A stretch of 64,000 bases of DNA from Hankyongella sp964404985 (GTDB lineage Bacteria; Pseudomonadota; Alphaproteobacteria; Sphingomonadales; Sphingomonadaceae), in NCBI GenBank assembly GCA_964404985.1, contig CAYOMD010000001.1, forward strand, positions 124,001-188,000. The letters run 5' to 3'. Both the position numbers and the translations under genes were made by a program. This document shows, piece by piece, positions 52,491-60,989 of the stretch; position 1 is the stretch's first letter; each line of letters begins with the position of its first letter. The notes under the pieces were generated by a model that was not told the origin of the DNA, searched no databases, and was given only the letters and a program-made list of their open reading frames with translations.

Positions 52491-53888
52491 TTAATAGCGG
52501 TAATGGTCCGGCTTGAACGGGCCGGTTTGCGCCACCCCGATGTAGGACGACTGCTTGTCCGTCATCATGGTGAGCTTCACGCCCAGCTTTTCCAGGTGCA
52601 GCGCCGCCACCTTTTCATCCAGGTGCTTCGGAAGGGTATAGACCTTGTTTTCGTAGCGCTCACCATGCGCCCACAGCTCGATCTGTGCCAGTGTCTGGTT
52701 GGTGAAGCTTGCCGACATCACGAAGCTCGGGTGGCCGGTCGCGCAGCCGAGGTTCACCAGGCGGCCTTCGGCCAGCAGGATGATGCGCTTGCCATCGGGG
52801 AACTCGATTTCATCGACCTGCGGCTTCACGTTGTGCCACTTGAAGTTCTTGAGGCCGGCGACTTCGATTTCGCTGTCGAAGTGGCCGATGTTGCAGACGA
52901 TCGCCCGGTCCTTCATGGCGCGCATATGCTCGACGGTGAGCACGTCGACGTTGCCAGTCGCGGTCACGAAGATGTCGGCACGGGGTGCGGCATCCTCCAT
53001 GGTCACGACTTCAAAGCCTTCCATCGCCGCCTGCAGGGCGCAGATCGGGTCGATTTCGGTCACCAGCACACGGGCACCGCCGTTGCGCAGGGAGAAGGCC
53101 GAGCCCTTGCCGACATCGCCGTAACCGGCAATGACCGCGACCTTGCCGGCCAGCATCACGTCGGTTGCGCGGCGGATGCCGTCCACCAGAGACTCGCGGC
53201 AACCGTAGAGGTTGTCGAACTTCGACTTGGTGACGCTGTCGTTGACGTTGATGGCCGGGAACGGCAGTCGGCCGTCCTTCGCCATCAGGTACAGGCGGTG
53301 CACGCCGGTGGTGGTCTCTTCCGACACGCCCTTCACGGCATCGCGGCACTTGGCGAAGAAGCCCGGGTTTTCAGCGTTTACGCGCTTGATGAGCGCGAAC
53401 AGCACTTCCTCTTCCTCGTTGGACGGGTTGGCGATCTTCGACGGGTCGAGTTCTGCTTCAGCCCCAAGGATGATCAGCACGGTGGCGTCGCCGCCGTCGT
53501 CGAGGATCATGTTGGGCGTGCCGCCGTCGCCCCACTGGAACAGCTTGAGCACGAATTCCCAGTATTCCACCAGCGTCTCGCCCTTGTGTGCGAAGACCGG
53601 GATGCCGGCAGCGGCAATCGCGGCAGCCGCCTGATCCTGCGTCGAGAAGATATTGCACGAGGCCCAGCGGACATCGGCGCCGAGCGCTTTCAGGGTCTCG
53701 ATCAGCACTGCGGTCTGGATGGTCATGTGCAGGCAGCCGGCAACGCGTGCGCCCTTCAGCGGCTGGTCGCTGCCGAATTCGCGGCGCAACGCCATCAGGC
53801 CCGGCATTTCGGTCTCGGCAATGGCGATTTCCTTGCGGCCCCAATCAGCCAGGCTCAGGTCTTTTACGGCGAAATCAGTGAACGACAT
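52491..53888 (-). CDS. ahcY: Adenosylhomocysteinase
   Basis: 465 residues. It splits S-adenosylhomocysteine into adenosine and homocysteine. Seen are GCLHMTIQTAVLIETL, NDSVTKSKFDNLYGCRESL (catalytic Lys/Asp region) and the NAD site VIAGYGDVGKGSA, ending FKPDHYRY. Start ATG at 53888 with AGGA 9 bases upstream. An 18-base perfect-arm palindrome lies about 90 bases upstream (53980-53997). Confidence 0.97.
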   Translation of the reverse strand: MSFTDFAVKDLSLADWGRKEIAIAETEMPGLMALRREFGSDQPLKGARVAGCLHMTIQTAVLIETLKALGADVRWASCNIFSTQDQAAAAIAAAGIPVFAHKGETLVEYWEFVLKLFQWGDGGTPNMILDDGGDATVLIILGAEAELDPSKIANPSNEEEEVLFALIKRVNAENPGFFAKCRDAVKGVSEETTTGVHRLYLMAKDGRLPFPAINVNDSVTKSKFDNLYGCRESLVDGIRRATDVMLAGKVAVIAGYGDVGKGSAFSLRNGGARVLVTEIDPICALQAAMEGFEVVTMEDAAPRADIFVTATGNVDVLTVEHMRAMKDRAIVCNIGHFDSEIEVAGLKNFKWHNVKPQVDEIEFPDGKRIILLAEGRLVNLGCATGHPSFVMSASFTNQTLAQIELWAHGERYENKVYTLPKHLDEKVAALHLEKLGVKLTMMTDKQSSYIGVAQTGPFKPDHYRY

Positions 53889-53979
53889 GGGTGGATATCC
53901 TCATGAGCGGGGCACGCTACTCTACGCGCGCCAGTGGACAATGCTGCGCGCTATACCGGCATGCCCAAAGCGAAACAAG

Positions 53980-53997
53980 CATAAAGACATCTTTATG
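53980..53997. promoter_or_regulatory. Operator-like palindrome before ahcY
   Basis: CATAAAGACATCTTTATG: perfect 8-base arms around CA, within a longer imperfect palindrome (53966-54012; outer arms CAAAGC/GCTTTG). It lies between the stop of the upstream PLP enzyme and the ahcY start. ArsR-type SahR regulators of methionine-cycle genes bind palindromes of this kind, so an S-adenosylhomocysteine-responsive operator is a fair guess. It could also form a transcript hairpin. Confidence 0.5.
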
Positions 53998-54027
53998 TGT
54001 TTATTTGCTTTGAGCGCGGCTGGCCCG

Positions 54028-55314
54028 TCAAATCGCCGCCAGCGCCTGGTCGAGGTCCGCGATCAGGTCGTCCGGATTCTCGATCCCGACCGAGAGCCGG
54101 ATCATGGCGTCGGTGACGCCGAGCCGGTCCCGGCTGTCCTTGGGGACGCCGGAGTGGGTGGTCGAGGCCGGGTGGGAGATCAGCGATTCCGTACCACCCA
54201 AGGATACCGCCAGCTTGATGACCTGTAGGCGATCCAGGAACCGGAACGCCTCCGGCTCGCCGCCCTTCACATGGAAAGAGAAGGTGGAGCCGGGGGCAGT
54301 GCACTGGCGCTCGAGCACAGTGCGGCGCGGATCGGAATCCGAGAGAAAGCCCAGATAGTTTACGCTGGCGATCTTTGGATGGTCACGCAGATAGCTGGCA
54401 ATCGCGTTCGCATTCTGGCTGGATCGCTCCATACGCAGGCTCATCGTCTCCATCGAGCGCATGATCATCCAGGCGGTATTGGGATCGAGCTGCGATCCGA
54501 GCGCGCCGCGCAGCTGCTTGATCGGCTTCACCACGTCTTTTCTGCCGGTGACGCCGCCGGCAACCAGATCCGAGTGCCCGCCAACGTACTTGGTCAGGGA
54601 GTAGATGACGATATCCGCACCATGTGCCAGCGGACGCTGGAACACCGGGCCGAGGAACGTGTTGTCGATGGCGACCGGCGGACGATAGCCGCCCTGGGCC
54701 ACGCCGATTTCGTCGGCGATCTTTTTCATGAGGGCCAGATCAATAAGGCCGTTGGTCGGGTTGGCTGGACCTTCGGTCATGATGAGGCCAATCCGCCCGA
54801 GCGCCATCGCCTTGGCGACAGCGGCGCGCACATCGGCCTCCGAGCAGCCATCATCGAAGCCGACGGCGGTAATGCCGAAGTTGGGCAGGGTCTTGAGGAT
54901 CAGGGTTTCGGTGCCGCCATAGAGCGGCTGGGACATCAGCAGGACATCGCCGGGACGCAGATATGCCCAGAAGGTTGTAGAGATCGCGCTCATGCCGGAG
55001 GAGAAGACGGCGGCAATCTCGGCACCATCCCACAGGGCCAGCCGGTCTTCGAGCACTTCGAGGTTCGGGTTGTTGAAGCGCGAATAGACAAGGCCGGCTG
55101 CCGTACCGGCCGGGGGTTCGCGGCGTCCGGCGGTGTAATCGAAGAAGTCCTTGCCTTCCTGCGCCGATTTGAAAACGAAGGTCGAGGTGAGGAAGATCGG
55201 CGGTTTCAGCGATCCTTCGGACAGCAGCGGATCATAGCCGTAGCCCATCATCTGCGTTTCCGGGCTGAGCACGTGATTGCCGAGCGTGCGCTTGTGATAA
55301 CTGTCGTACGACAT
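54028..55314 (-). CDS. Cystathionine gamma-synthase-family PLP enzyme
   Basis: 428 residues. Cys/Met-metabolism fold: YSRFNNPNLEVLEDRLA, SSGMSAISTTFWA, QPLYGGTETL, and PLP lysine in YSLTKYVGGHSDLVAGG, ending GIENPDDLIADL. The family covers cystathionine gamma-synthase, O-acylhomoserine sulfhydrylase and methionine gamma-lyase; which one cannot be told. The location before ahcY and near metC favours methionine/homocysteine metabolism. Confidence 0.9.
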   Translation of the reverse strand: MSYDSYHKRTLGNHVLSPETQMMGYGYDPLLSEGSLKPPIFLTSTFVFKSAQEGKDFFDYTAGRREPPAGTAAGLVYSRFNNPNLEVLEDRLALWDGAEIAAVFSSGMSAISTTFWAYLRPGDVLLMSQPLYGGTETLILKTLPNFGITAVGFDDGCSEADVRAAVAKAMALGRIGLIMTEGPANPTNGLIDLALMKKIADEIGVAQGGYRPPVAIDNTFLGPVFQRPLAHGADIVIYSLTKYVGGHSDLVAGGVTGRKDVVKPIKQLRGALGSQLDPNTAWMIMRSMETMSLRMERSSQNANAIASYLRDHPKIASVNYLGFLSDSDPRRTVLERQCTAPGSTFSFHVKGGEPEAFRFLDRLQVIKLAVSLGGTESLISHPASTTHSGVPKDSRDRLGVTDAMIRLSVGIENPDDLIADLDQALAAI

Positions 55315-55418
55315 GCCGAAGATCCCCTGGAAAGTTGTTATTGTGAGACCTTAGCGGTTTTTGGCTGCGATGAGCAGAGGGGGGACACAAAATATCCGTA
55401 TCGGGGAATGAACGTTGC

Positions 55419-56174
55419 TTACCGCCGGAATGCCACCGCAGCGAGCCAGCCGAGCGAGAGCGCCAGGGCGACCGCTGCCAGGCCATAGGTCAACGGGTGT
55501 TCGTGCGCGATGACGAAGACCCAGCGCTCGAAGCCGATTTTGCGCACGCTGACCGGGGTGCTGGTATAGGCCAACAGCTCGCCGCGATCGAAGAGATAGA
55601 CCTCCCCGCGATAGTCGCCCTCGGGCACGCGCGCGGGCAGATGCAGGGTGGCGCTGAACAGCACCTTGTCAACGGTCCGGACGTTGCCGGGAGCCTCAAG
55701 GAACAGCTTGTTGCGTGTCTGCAGCGAAATCAGCCCCTGCTCGAACTGCCGCAGCTCCTCCGGCGAGCGTGTGGTCTCGGATGGCGAGAGATGCACATAG
55801 CGGAGGCCCAGGCCAAAAATCGCCGCCGTCTGTTCGGACATCATCTTGCGGATCGGCCGTGTACTGGCAACGCCGTAGTAGCCGGGTGCAGTCTCGAAGC
55901 GCACGGACTTGGTGTTGAGCCAGACCCCGGCAACCTGCTGTTTCTCCCGGATGACCACCGGGGCAGACGGGCCGCGCACCACGACCACGATATCAGGGTT
56001 TTCAGGCAGCGGCTTTCGACCGGGCCGGATAGCACCGAACAGTTGCAGATCAACGCCCGCAAATGAATAGGCGATGTCGATGCCGGGTTGAAACAGGTCG
56101 ATCACCAGCCTGGTATCCCGCTGCGCCAGTGCCGGTGCGCTGAGGACCAGCAAGACAAGCAGCAGCGCCTTCAT
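55419..56174 (-). CDS. TIGR02186-family membrane protein
   Basis: 251 residues. A signal peptide (ALLLVLLVLSAPALA) and one C-terminal membrane helix before RR bracket a beta-rich body with FQPGIDIAYSFAGVDLQLFG and VVVRGPSAPVVIREKQQVAGVW. It recurs next to TauE/SafE exporters, as here (4-base overlap), so it probably works with them at the cytoplasmic membrane. No enzymatic motif. Confidence 0.85.
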   Translation of the reverse strand: MKALLLVLLVLSAPALAQRDTRLVIDLFQPGIDIAYSFAGVDLQLFGAIRPGRKPLPENPDIVVVVRGPSAPVVIREKQQVAGVWLNTKSVRFETAPGYYGVASTRPIRKMMSEQTAAIFGLGLRYVHLSPSETTRSPEELRQFEQGLISLQTRNKLFLEAPGNVRTVDKVLFSATLHLPARVPEGDYRGEVYLFDRGELLAYTSTPVSVRKIGFERWVFVIAHEHPLTYGLAAVALALSLGWLAAVAFRR

Positions 56175-57091
56175 TGCGGCACCTGCTGTTCAAGGGAGAA
56201 AGGCTGCTGTGGTTTGATCGTGAGCTGGAATCCGATCTGCAGTGCGACCATCAACACCATCAGCCCGAGCATGGCGCGCAGTTGCTCCGCCTTGATGCGG
56301 ACCGCGAGCCGCGCGCCCACCTGCGCACCGACCACGCCACCGACCAGCAGCAGCACCGCCAGCACGACATCCACGGTCTGGGTGTAGAACGCATGCAGGA
56401 TCGTCACAGCAGCCGTCGTGAAGATGATCTGGAACAGCGAGGTGCCGACCACGACAGCCGTCGAGACACCCAGCATGTAAATCATCGCCGGGACCAGCAG
56501 GAAGCCGCCGCCAACGCCCATGATCGCCGTCAACATGCCGACCACCGCCCCCATCAGCAGCGGGCCGATGGGGCTGACGTAGATGCCGGCCCGGTTGAAT
56601 CGCACGGGCCAGGGCAGCTTGTAGGGCCAGCCGTCATGTTTGCGCCGCCGCCGTACCGGCTGCGCGCGAGAAGCCCGCACCATGGTGGTGAGACTCTCCG
56701 CCACCATCAGGCCGCCGACGCTGCCGAGCACCAGTGCATAAGAGATAGAGATAACGAAATCGATCTGGCCGATCTCTTTCAGCCACTTGAATAGGGTGGA
56801 GCCGATGGCCGAGCCGATCAGACCGCCAACGACAAGCACCAGCCCGAGCCGTGCATCCACACCCTTGCGCCGCCAGTGGGCAATGGCACCGGAGACGGAG
56901 GCACCCGTGATCTGGGTCGAGGCCGATGCGACCGCGATGGAGGGCGGGATTCCGTAGAAAATCAGCAGCGGTGTGGTCAAAAACCCGCCACCGACACCGA
57001 ACAGGCCGGACAAAACACCGACCACACCGCCCAGGACGATGATGACCAGGGCGTTGACCGACTGTTCTGCGATCGGGAGGTAGATGTCCAT
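56171..57091 (-). CDS. Sulfite exporter TauE/SafE-family protein
   Basis: 306 residues with about eight hydrophobic helices in two related halves. The repeats VVGVLSGLFGVGGGFLTTPLL and VVGMLTAIMGVGGGFLLVPAM carry the family GxGGG motif. Such proteins export sulfite, sulfoacetate or other small organosulfur anions. Nearby sulfur genes support this, but the substrate is not determined. It overlaps the TIGR02186 gene. Confidence 0.9.
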   Translation of the reverse strand: MDIYLPIAEQSVNALVIIVLGGVVGVLSGLFGVGGGFLTTPLLIFYGIPPSIAVASASTQITGASVSGAIAHWRRKGVDARLGLVLVVGGLIGSAIGSTLFKWLKEIGQIDFVISISYALVLGSVGGLMVAESLTTMVRASRAQPVRRRRKHDGWPYKLPWPVRFNRAGIYVSPIGPLLMGAVVGMLTAIMGVGGGFLLVPAMIYMLGVSTAVVVGTSLFQIIFTTAAVTILHAFYTQTVDVVLAVLLLVGGVVGAQVGARLAVRIKAEQLRAMLGLMVLMVALQIGFQLTIKPQQPFSLEQQVPQ

Positions 57092-57185
57092 GGGTGCTGC
57101 CGGAGAGGGCGGATATCAGCTTCGTTAGTTGATCCCGCGCCTCTCGTGCACCCCTATAACACCGTTTTTTTGAACGCGAGCGCCG

Positions 57186-58004
57186 TTACGGCTTTACGAA
57201 CTTCAGGGTCATGCGATCAGACTCGCCGATCGCGAGATATTTGGCCTTGTCTGTGTCGCCGAGTTGCAGGGTCGGCGGCAGCGTCCAGACGCCTGCCGGC
57301 CAATCCGCACTGTCCTTGGGGTTGGCGTTGATCTCGGACTTGCCGGCAAACTTGAAACCGGAGGCTTCGGCCAGTTTGATCAGTTCCGATTCCTTGATGT
57401 AGCCGGTGAGTTTTTCCGGGCGGGCCCGGTCTTCAGGCAGGCGATGCTGCTCGATGCCGAGAATGCCGCCGGGCTTCAACGCGTCAAAGTACAGCTTCAT
57501 CGCCTGCGGGCCGTTATTGCTGTAGATGCGCCCGTGCATGTGCCGGAACAGCAGGATCATGTCTGCCGTGCCCGGTTTTACATCAAGCAGGCCCTGGGTC
57601 GGTACATAATCAACCACTTCGACCTTGTCGTAGACCTTGGGGTTGCTGCCTAGCGTGGTGAGAATAGCGCCCTTGCCGCCGCGCCCCAGCCCGTTCACGG
57701 TGCCGGCTGCTGCAATCAGTTTCCCGCTGTCGCGCAGGTAGGGGGCCAGAACTTCCGTGTACCAACCCTCGCCCGGCGAGATTTCCACCACCGTCATGGT
57801 CGGCTTGATGCCGAAGAAGTTCAAAGTCTCGGCAGGATGGCGATACTGGTCACGCGCCTTGTGTTCGGCAGAGCGATGCTCGCCGCCGAGCGCAGCACGC
57901 ATCGCAGCATCAGCCTGGGCCTGGGCAGGAGTCGAGAGAACTGCCGGCACGGCGACAACAGAAGACAGGATGACCGCAAGTGCGGCGCGAGACAGAATGC
58001 GCAT
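57186..58004 (-). CDS. Exported class I SAM-dependent methyltransferase-like protein
   Basis: 272 residues from MRILSRAALAVILSS; the frame continues upstream but lacks a start with a signal peptide. A cleavable signal (ending AQAQA) precedes a methyltransferase fold: MTVVEISPGEGWYTEVLAPYL (SAM motif I), VEVVDYVP, DMILLFRHMHGR. Export of an SAM-dependent enzyme is odd because SAM is cytoplasmic. Similar proteins are common in alpha- and gammaproteobacteria with unknown function. It is divergent from the PEP-CTERM gene. Confidence 0.85.
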   Translation of the reverse strand: MRILSRAALAVILSSVVAVPAVLSTPAQAQADAAMRAALGGEHRSAEHKARDQYRHPAETLNFFGIKPTMTVVEISPGEGWYTEVLAPYLRDSGKLIAAAGTVNGLGRGGKGAILTTLGSNPKVYDKVEVVDYVPTQGLLDVKPGTADMILLFRHMHGRIYSNNGPQAMKLYFDALKPGGILGIEQHRLPEDRARPEKLTGYIKESELIKLAEASGFKFAGKSEINANPKDSADWPAGVWTLPPTLQLGDTDKAKYLAIGESDRMTLKFVKP

Positions 58005-58316
58005 AAAACCCTCCGATGTATTTCTTGTTACCCTTGCTCTATTAACTGCAGCCGCGCAACCTCGCCACATACTCCGGAACGGCTGGCCTTGTGTGCGGAC
58101 CGACTCAGCGGCGAACCTGTCCCTTTTGGTCTGGCCACGAGTCTGACACAGGTGCTCCACCGCGGACAAGCGATGCAAAAAATCGCTGAATTGTATCGAT
58201 TTGAAACAAGAAACTGCGGCAAGCCGAAGATTTGATGAAGTTTTTGTTACGGTCTCGACGCGCCATGCACTTGCGATATTCAGCACTCAGCATCCATCTT
58301 GGTTAAGGGGGAATTT
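58005..58316. promoter_or_regulatory. Divergent promoter region
   Basis: 312 bases between the methyltransferase (minus) and PEP-CTERM (plus) genes, AT-richer toward the right. AAGGGGGA lies 6 bases before the ATG at 58317. No strong palindrome was noticed, so the regulator cannot be inferred. Confidence 0.4.
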
Positions 58317-59846
58317 ATGAAGAAGATACTGTCCATGGGTCTGTTGCTGGCTGCTGCCGGCGGCGCATCCCAGGCTTCAGCACTCGCACTGCAGGCCAGT
58401 CAGGTCTACAATGCACAGTCGGCAACGACCTCCGAGATCGTCGCCTTCGAGGCCGCGACCCAGAGACTGTATGTCGCCGCCGGTTCGGTCGTCGAGGTGC
58501 GCAACGCCGTGAATGGGGCGCTGATCACCACTCTGACGCCGCCGGCCGGCTTCAGCGGTGTCAACAGTGTGGCGGTCAAGAACGGCAGGCTTGCGGTTGC
58601 GGTCGACGCCTCGACCCGTACGGACCCGGGTGGAGTGTTCTTCTACAACACGGGCAACCTGGCGAGTGCACCGAATGTCGTTCAGGTCGGCGCTGTTCCG
58701 GACAATGTGGTGTTTACCCCGGACGGATCACGGCTGCTGGTGGCCAACGAAGGTGAACCGAACTCCTATGGCCAGCCGGGCAGCATCAACCCGGAAGGCT
58801 CGATCAGCGTGATCGACGTTGCCACCCTCACCGAGCAGAAGGCGACCTTTACGAATTTCACGGCGCAGGGCCTGCGGGATGCCGGCGTGCGCATCTATGG
58901 CCCTGGTGCAACCGCCGCCCAGGATCTGGAGCCGGAGTATATCGCCGTATCGCCGGATGGCACCAAGGCCTATGTGACCCTGCAGGAAAACAACGCGCTG
59001 GCCATCGTTGACCTGGCGGGTGCGGCACCAACCGTGCAGAGCATCGTCTCGCTGGGCGTCAAGAACAACAGCATTGCCGGCAACGGTTTCGATGCGTCCG
59101 ACCAGAATGGCCCGGGCCAGATCCAGACCTATGCCAACATCCGCAGCTTCTACACGCCGGATGGCATCACGGCCGTTGAAAACAACGGCAGCCTGCTGCT
59201 GATCACCGCCAACGAGGGCGACCTGCGCTCGTCAGACGACTTCCCCGGCTTCAACGAGGCGGTGCGCCTCGGCCAGCCGGCACCACTCAACCGCATCAAC
59301 GTTACCACCACTCCAGGCATCACGAACGTCGAGGCTGGTGTGAGCTACGTTGCCGGTGCCCGTTCCTACTCGATCTGGGACGAGAACGGCACCCTGCTGT
59401 TCGACAGCGGCGATGAACTGGAGCGGATCATCGCGACCCAGTTTCCGCAACTCTGGCTCGACAGCCGGTCGGACGACCGTGGGCCGGAGCCGGAAGCTGT
59501 GGAAGCTGGCTGGGTTGACGGTCGCCTCGTCCTGTTCGTTGCAGCCGAGCGGTTTGGTGGCATCTATGCCTTCGATCTGACCGATTTTTCGGCAAACAAC
59601 GTGGTACGCCCGCTGTTTCTGGGCCTGATCGCCAACAGTTCCGTCCTCGATCGTCCTGAAGGCCTGGAGTTCATTTCGGCAGCAGAGAGCTTTGATGGCA
59701 ATGCGTATCTCGCCATCGCCAACGAGCAGAGCAACAACACGCTGCTGTACCGCATCTCGGTCGTACCCGAACCGGGTTCGATGCTGGCACTCGGCATGGG
59801 CCTGATTGGTCTTGGGGCACTCGCGCGCCGCCGGGTCCGCAAATAG
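58317..59846 (+). CDS. PEP-CTERM beta-propeller protein, choice-of-anchor I type
   Basis: 509 residues from MKKILSMGLLLAAAGGASQ. After the signal peptide the sequence repeats YVTL/LAIVD-like blades (PDGSRLLVANEGEPNSYG, AVSPDGTKAYVTLQENNALAIVDLAG, LLLITANEGDLRSSDDF), as in choice-of-anchor I beta-propellers related to alkaline-phosphatase-like proteins. The C-terminus is VPEPGSMLALGMGLIGLGALARRR, the exosortase sorting signal. Like the protein at 9753 it would be surface-delivered. Confidence 0.92.
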   Translation: MKKILSMGLLLAAAGGASQASALALQASQVYNAQSATTSEIVAFEAATQRLYVAAGSVVEVRNAVNGALITTLTPPAGFSGVNSVAVKNGRLAVAVDASTRTDPGGVFFYNTGNLASAPNVVQVGAVPDNVVFTPDGSRLLVANEGEPNSYGQPGSINPEGSISVIDVATLTEQKATFTNFTAQGLRDAGVRIYGPGATAAQDLEPEYIAVSPDGTKAYVTLQENNALAIVDLAGAAPTVQSIVSLGVKNNSIAGNGFDASDQNGPGQIQTYANIRSFYTPDGITAVENNGSLLLITANEGDLRSSDDFPGFNEAVRLGQPAPLNRINVTTTPGITNVEAGVSYVAGARSYSIWDENGTLLFDSGDELERIIATQFPQLWLDSRSDDRGPEPEAVEAGWVDGRLVLFVAAERFGGIYAFDLTDFSANNVVRPLFLGLIANSSVLDRPEGLEFISAAESFDGNAYLAIANEQSNNTLLYRISVVPEPGSMLALGMGLIGLGALARRRVRK

Positions 59847-59868
59847 GCTCTGGCTGCGCTTTCGCATC

Positions 59869-59903
59869 AATGGCGGTTGCCCTCACAGCGGGTAGCCGCC
59901 ATT
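59869..59903 (+). terminator. Probable intrinsic terminator after the PEP-CTERM gene
   Basis: AATGGCGG pairs with CCGCCATT, extended by CCC/GGG in the middle; the 3' side runs into ATTCTTGT, a weak T-tract. It begins 22 bases after the stop at 59846 and before the ribosome site of the patatin gene. Confidence 0.6.
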
Positions 59904-59930
59904 CTTGTGGCGTGACAGCAGGAGAGCGCC

Positions 59931-60989
59931 ATGCAGACCAAGGTCATCAATCTCGCCCTTCAGGGTGGTGGAAGCCATGGGGCATTCACCTGGGGCGTGC
60001 TGGACCGCATCCTCGAGGATGATCGCCTGAGCATTGAGGCGGTGACCGGCGCCAGCGCGGGTGCCATCAATGCCGTCATCATGGCCCACGGCATTGCGAC
60101 TGGTGGCCACGAAGGGGCCCGTGAGGCCCTGAGCCAGTTCTGGACGCGGATCGGCGTGATCGGCAACGGTTCGCTGTTCCAGCGCAGCTTCCTTGACCGG
60201 TTGCGCGGCAGCTGGAGCATCGACAATTCGCCGGCGTTTACCGCCTTTGACATCATGACGCGGCTGGTCTCCCCCTATGACCTTAACCCGCTGAATCTGA
60301 ATCCACTGCGCAAGCTGATTGACGATATCGTAGACTTCGGGGCGATCCACTGCTGCAGCCGCCTCAAGCTGTTCATTTCCGCAACCAATGTCCGCACCGG
60401 GCGCGTCAAGGTGTTCAGCCAGTCGCGCCTGACCGTGGACAAGGTCATTGCCTCAACCTGCCTGCCGCTGGTGTTTCAGGCGGTCGAGATTGAGGGCGAA
60501 CACTATTGGGATGGCGGGTACATGGGGAATCCGCCGCTCTGGCCCATGTTTTATTCCAGCCGCAGCCGGGACCTGGTGATCGTCGAGATCAACCCGATCG
60601 AGCGGGAGGAAATTCCGCGTACCGCACATGATATCCTCAACCGTCTGAACGAGATCAATTTCAACAGCTCGCTGATCAACGAATTGCGCTCCATCGAGTT
60701 CGTCGGTCGGCTGGTGGACGAAGGCGCGCTGGACGGTAATCGCTATCGCAAGTTTCTGGTTCACATGATCCGTGGTGGCACGGATATGTCCGCGCTCGGG
60801 GCCGCCAGCAAGTTCAACGCGGAACTGGAATTCATCCAGCACCTCAAGCAACTGGGCCGCACCGCTGCGGATGCCTGGCTGGAGCGCAATTTCGACGATC
60901 TCGGCGTCAAGGGCACCATTGACCTAGACCCCATGATCCGCGCGCCGCGCCCGGACGGCGCGCTCACTCAGCCGACAGCCGTAGCATAA
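59931..60989 (+). CDS. Patatin-like phospholipase
   Basis: 352 residues. Oxyanion loop LALQGGGSHGAFTWGVLD, nucleophile elbow GASAG, and catalytic Asp in WDGGYMGNPP: the Ser-Asp dyad is intact. No signal peptide, so probably cytoplasmic or membrane-associated. The stop overlaps the convergent metC gene by 22 bases. Confidence 0.94.
   Translation: MQTKVINLALQGGGSHGAFTWGVLDRILEDDRLSIEAVTGASAGAINAVIMAHGIATGGHEGAREALSQFWTRIGVIGNGSLFQRSFLDRLRGSWSIDNSPAFTAFDIMTRLVSPYDLNPLNLNPLRKLIDDIVDFGAIHCCSRLKLFISATNVRTGRVKVFSQSRLTVDKVIASTCLPLVFQAVEIEGEHYWDGGYMGNPPLWPMFYSSRSRDLVIVEINPIEREEIPRTAHDILNRLNEINFNSSLINELRSIEFVGRLVDEGALDGNRYRKFLVHMIRGGTDMSALGAASKFNAELEFIQHLKQLGRTAADAWLERNFDDLGVKGTIDLDPMIRAPRPDGALTQPTAVA

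Noticed and set aside
52467..53906. 479-codon plus-strand open frame opposite ahcY
   Set aside because: It is the mirror of ahcY in GC-rich DNA, with no family motif and a composition skewed to Asp, Arg, Gly and His; ahcY itself is certain.
53889..54027. SAH or SAM riboswitch before ahcY
   Set aside because: The spacer is dominated by one simple palindrome; no multi-helix riboswitch core was evident.
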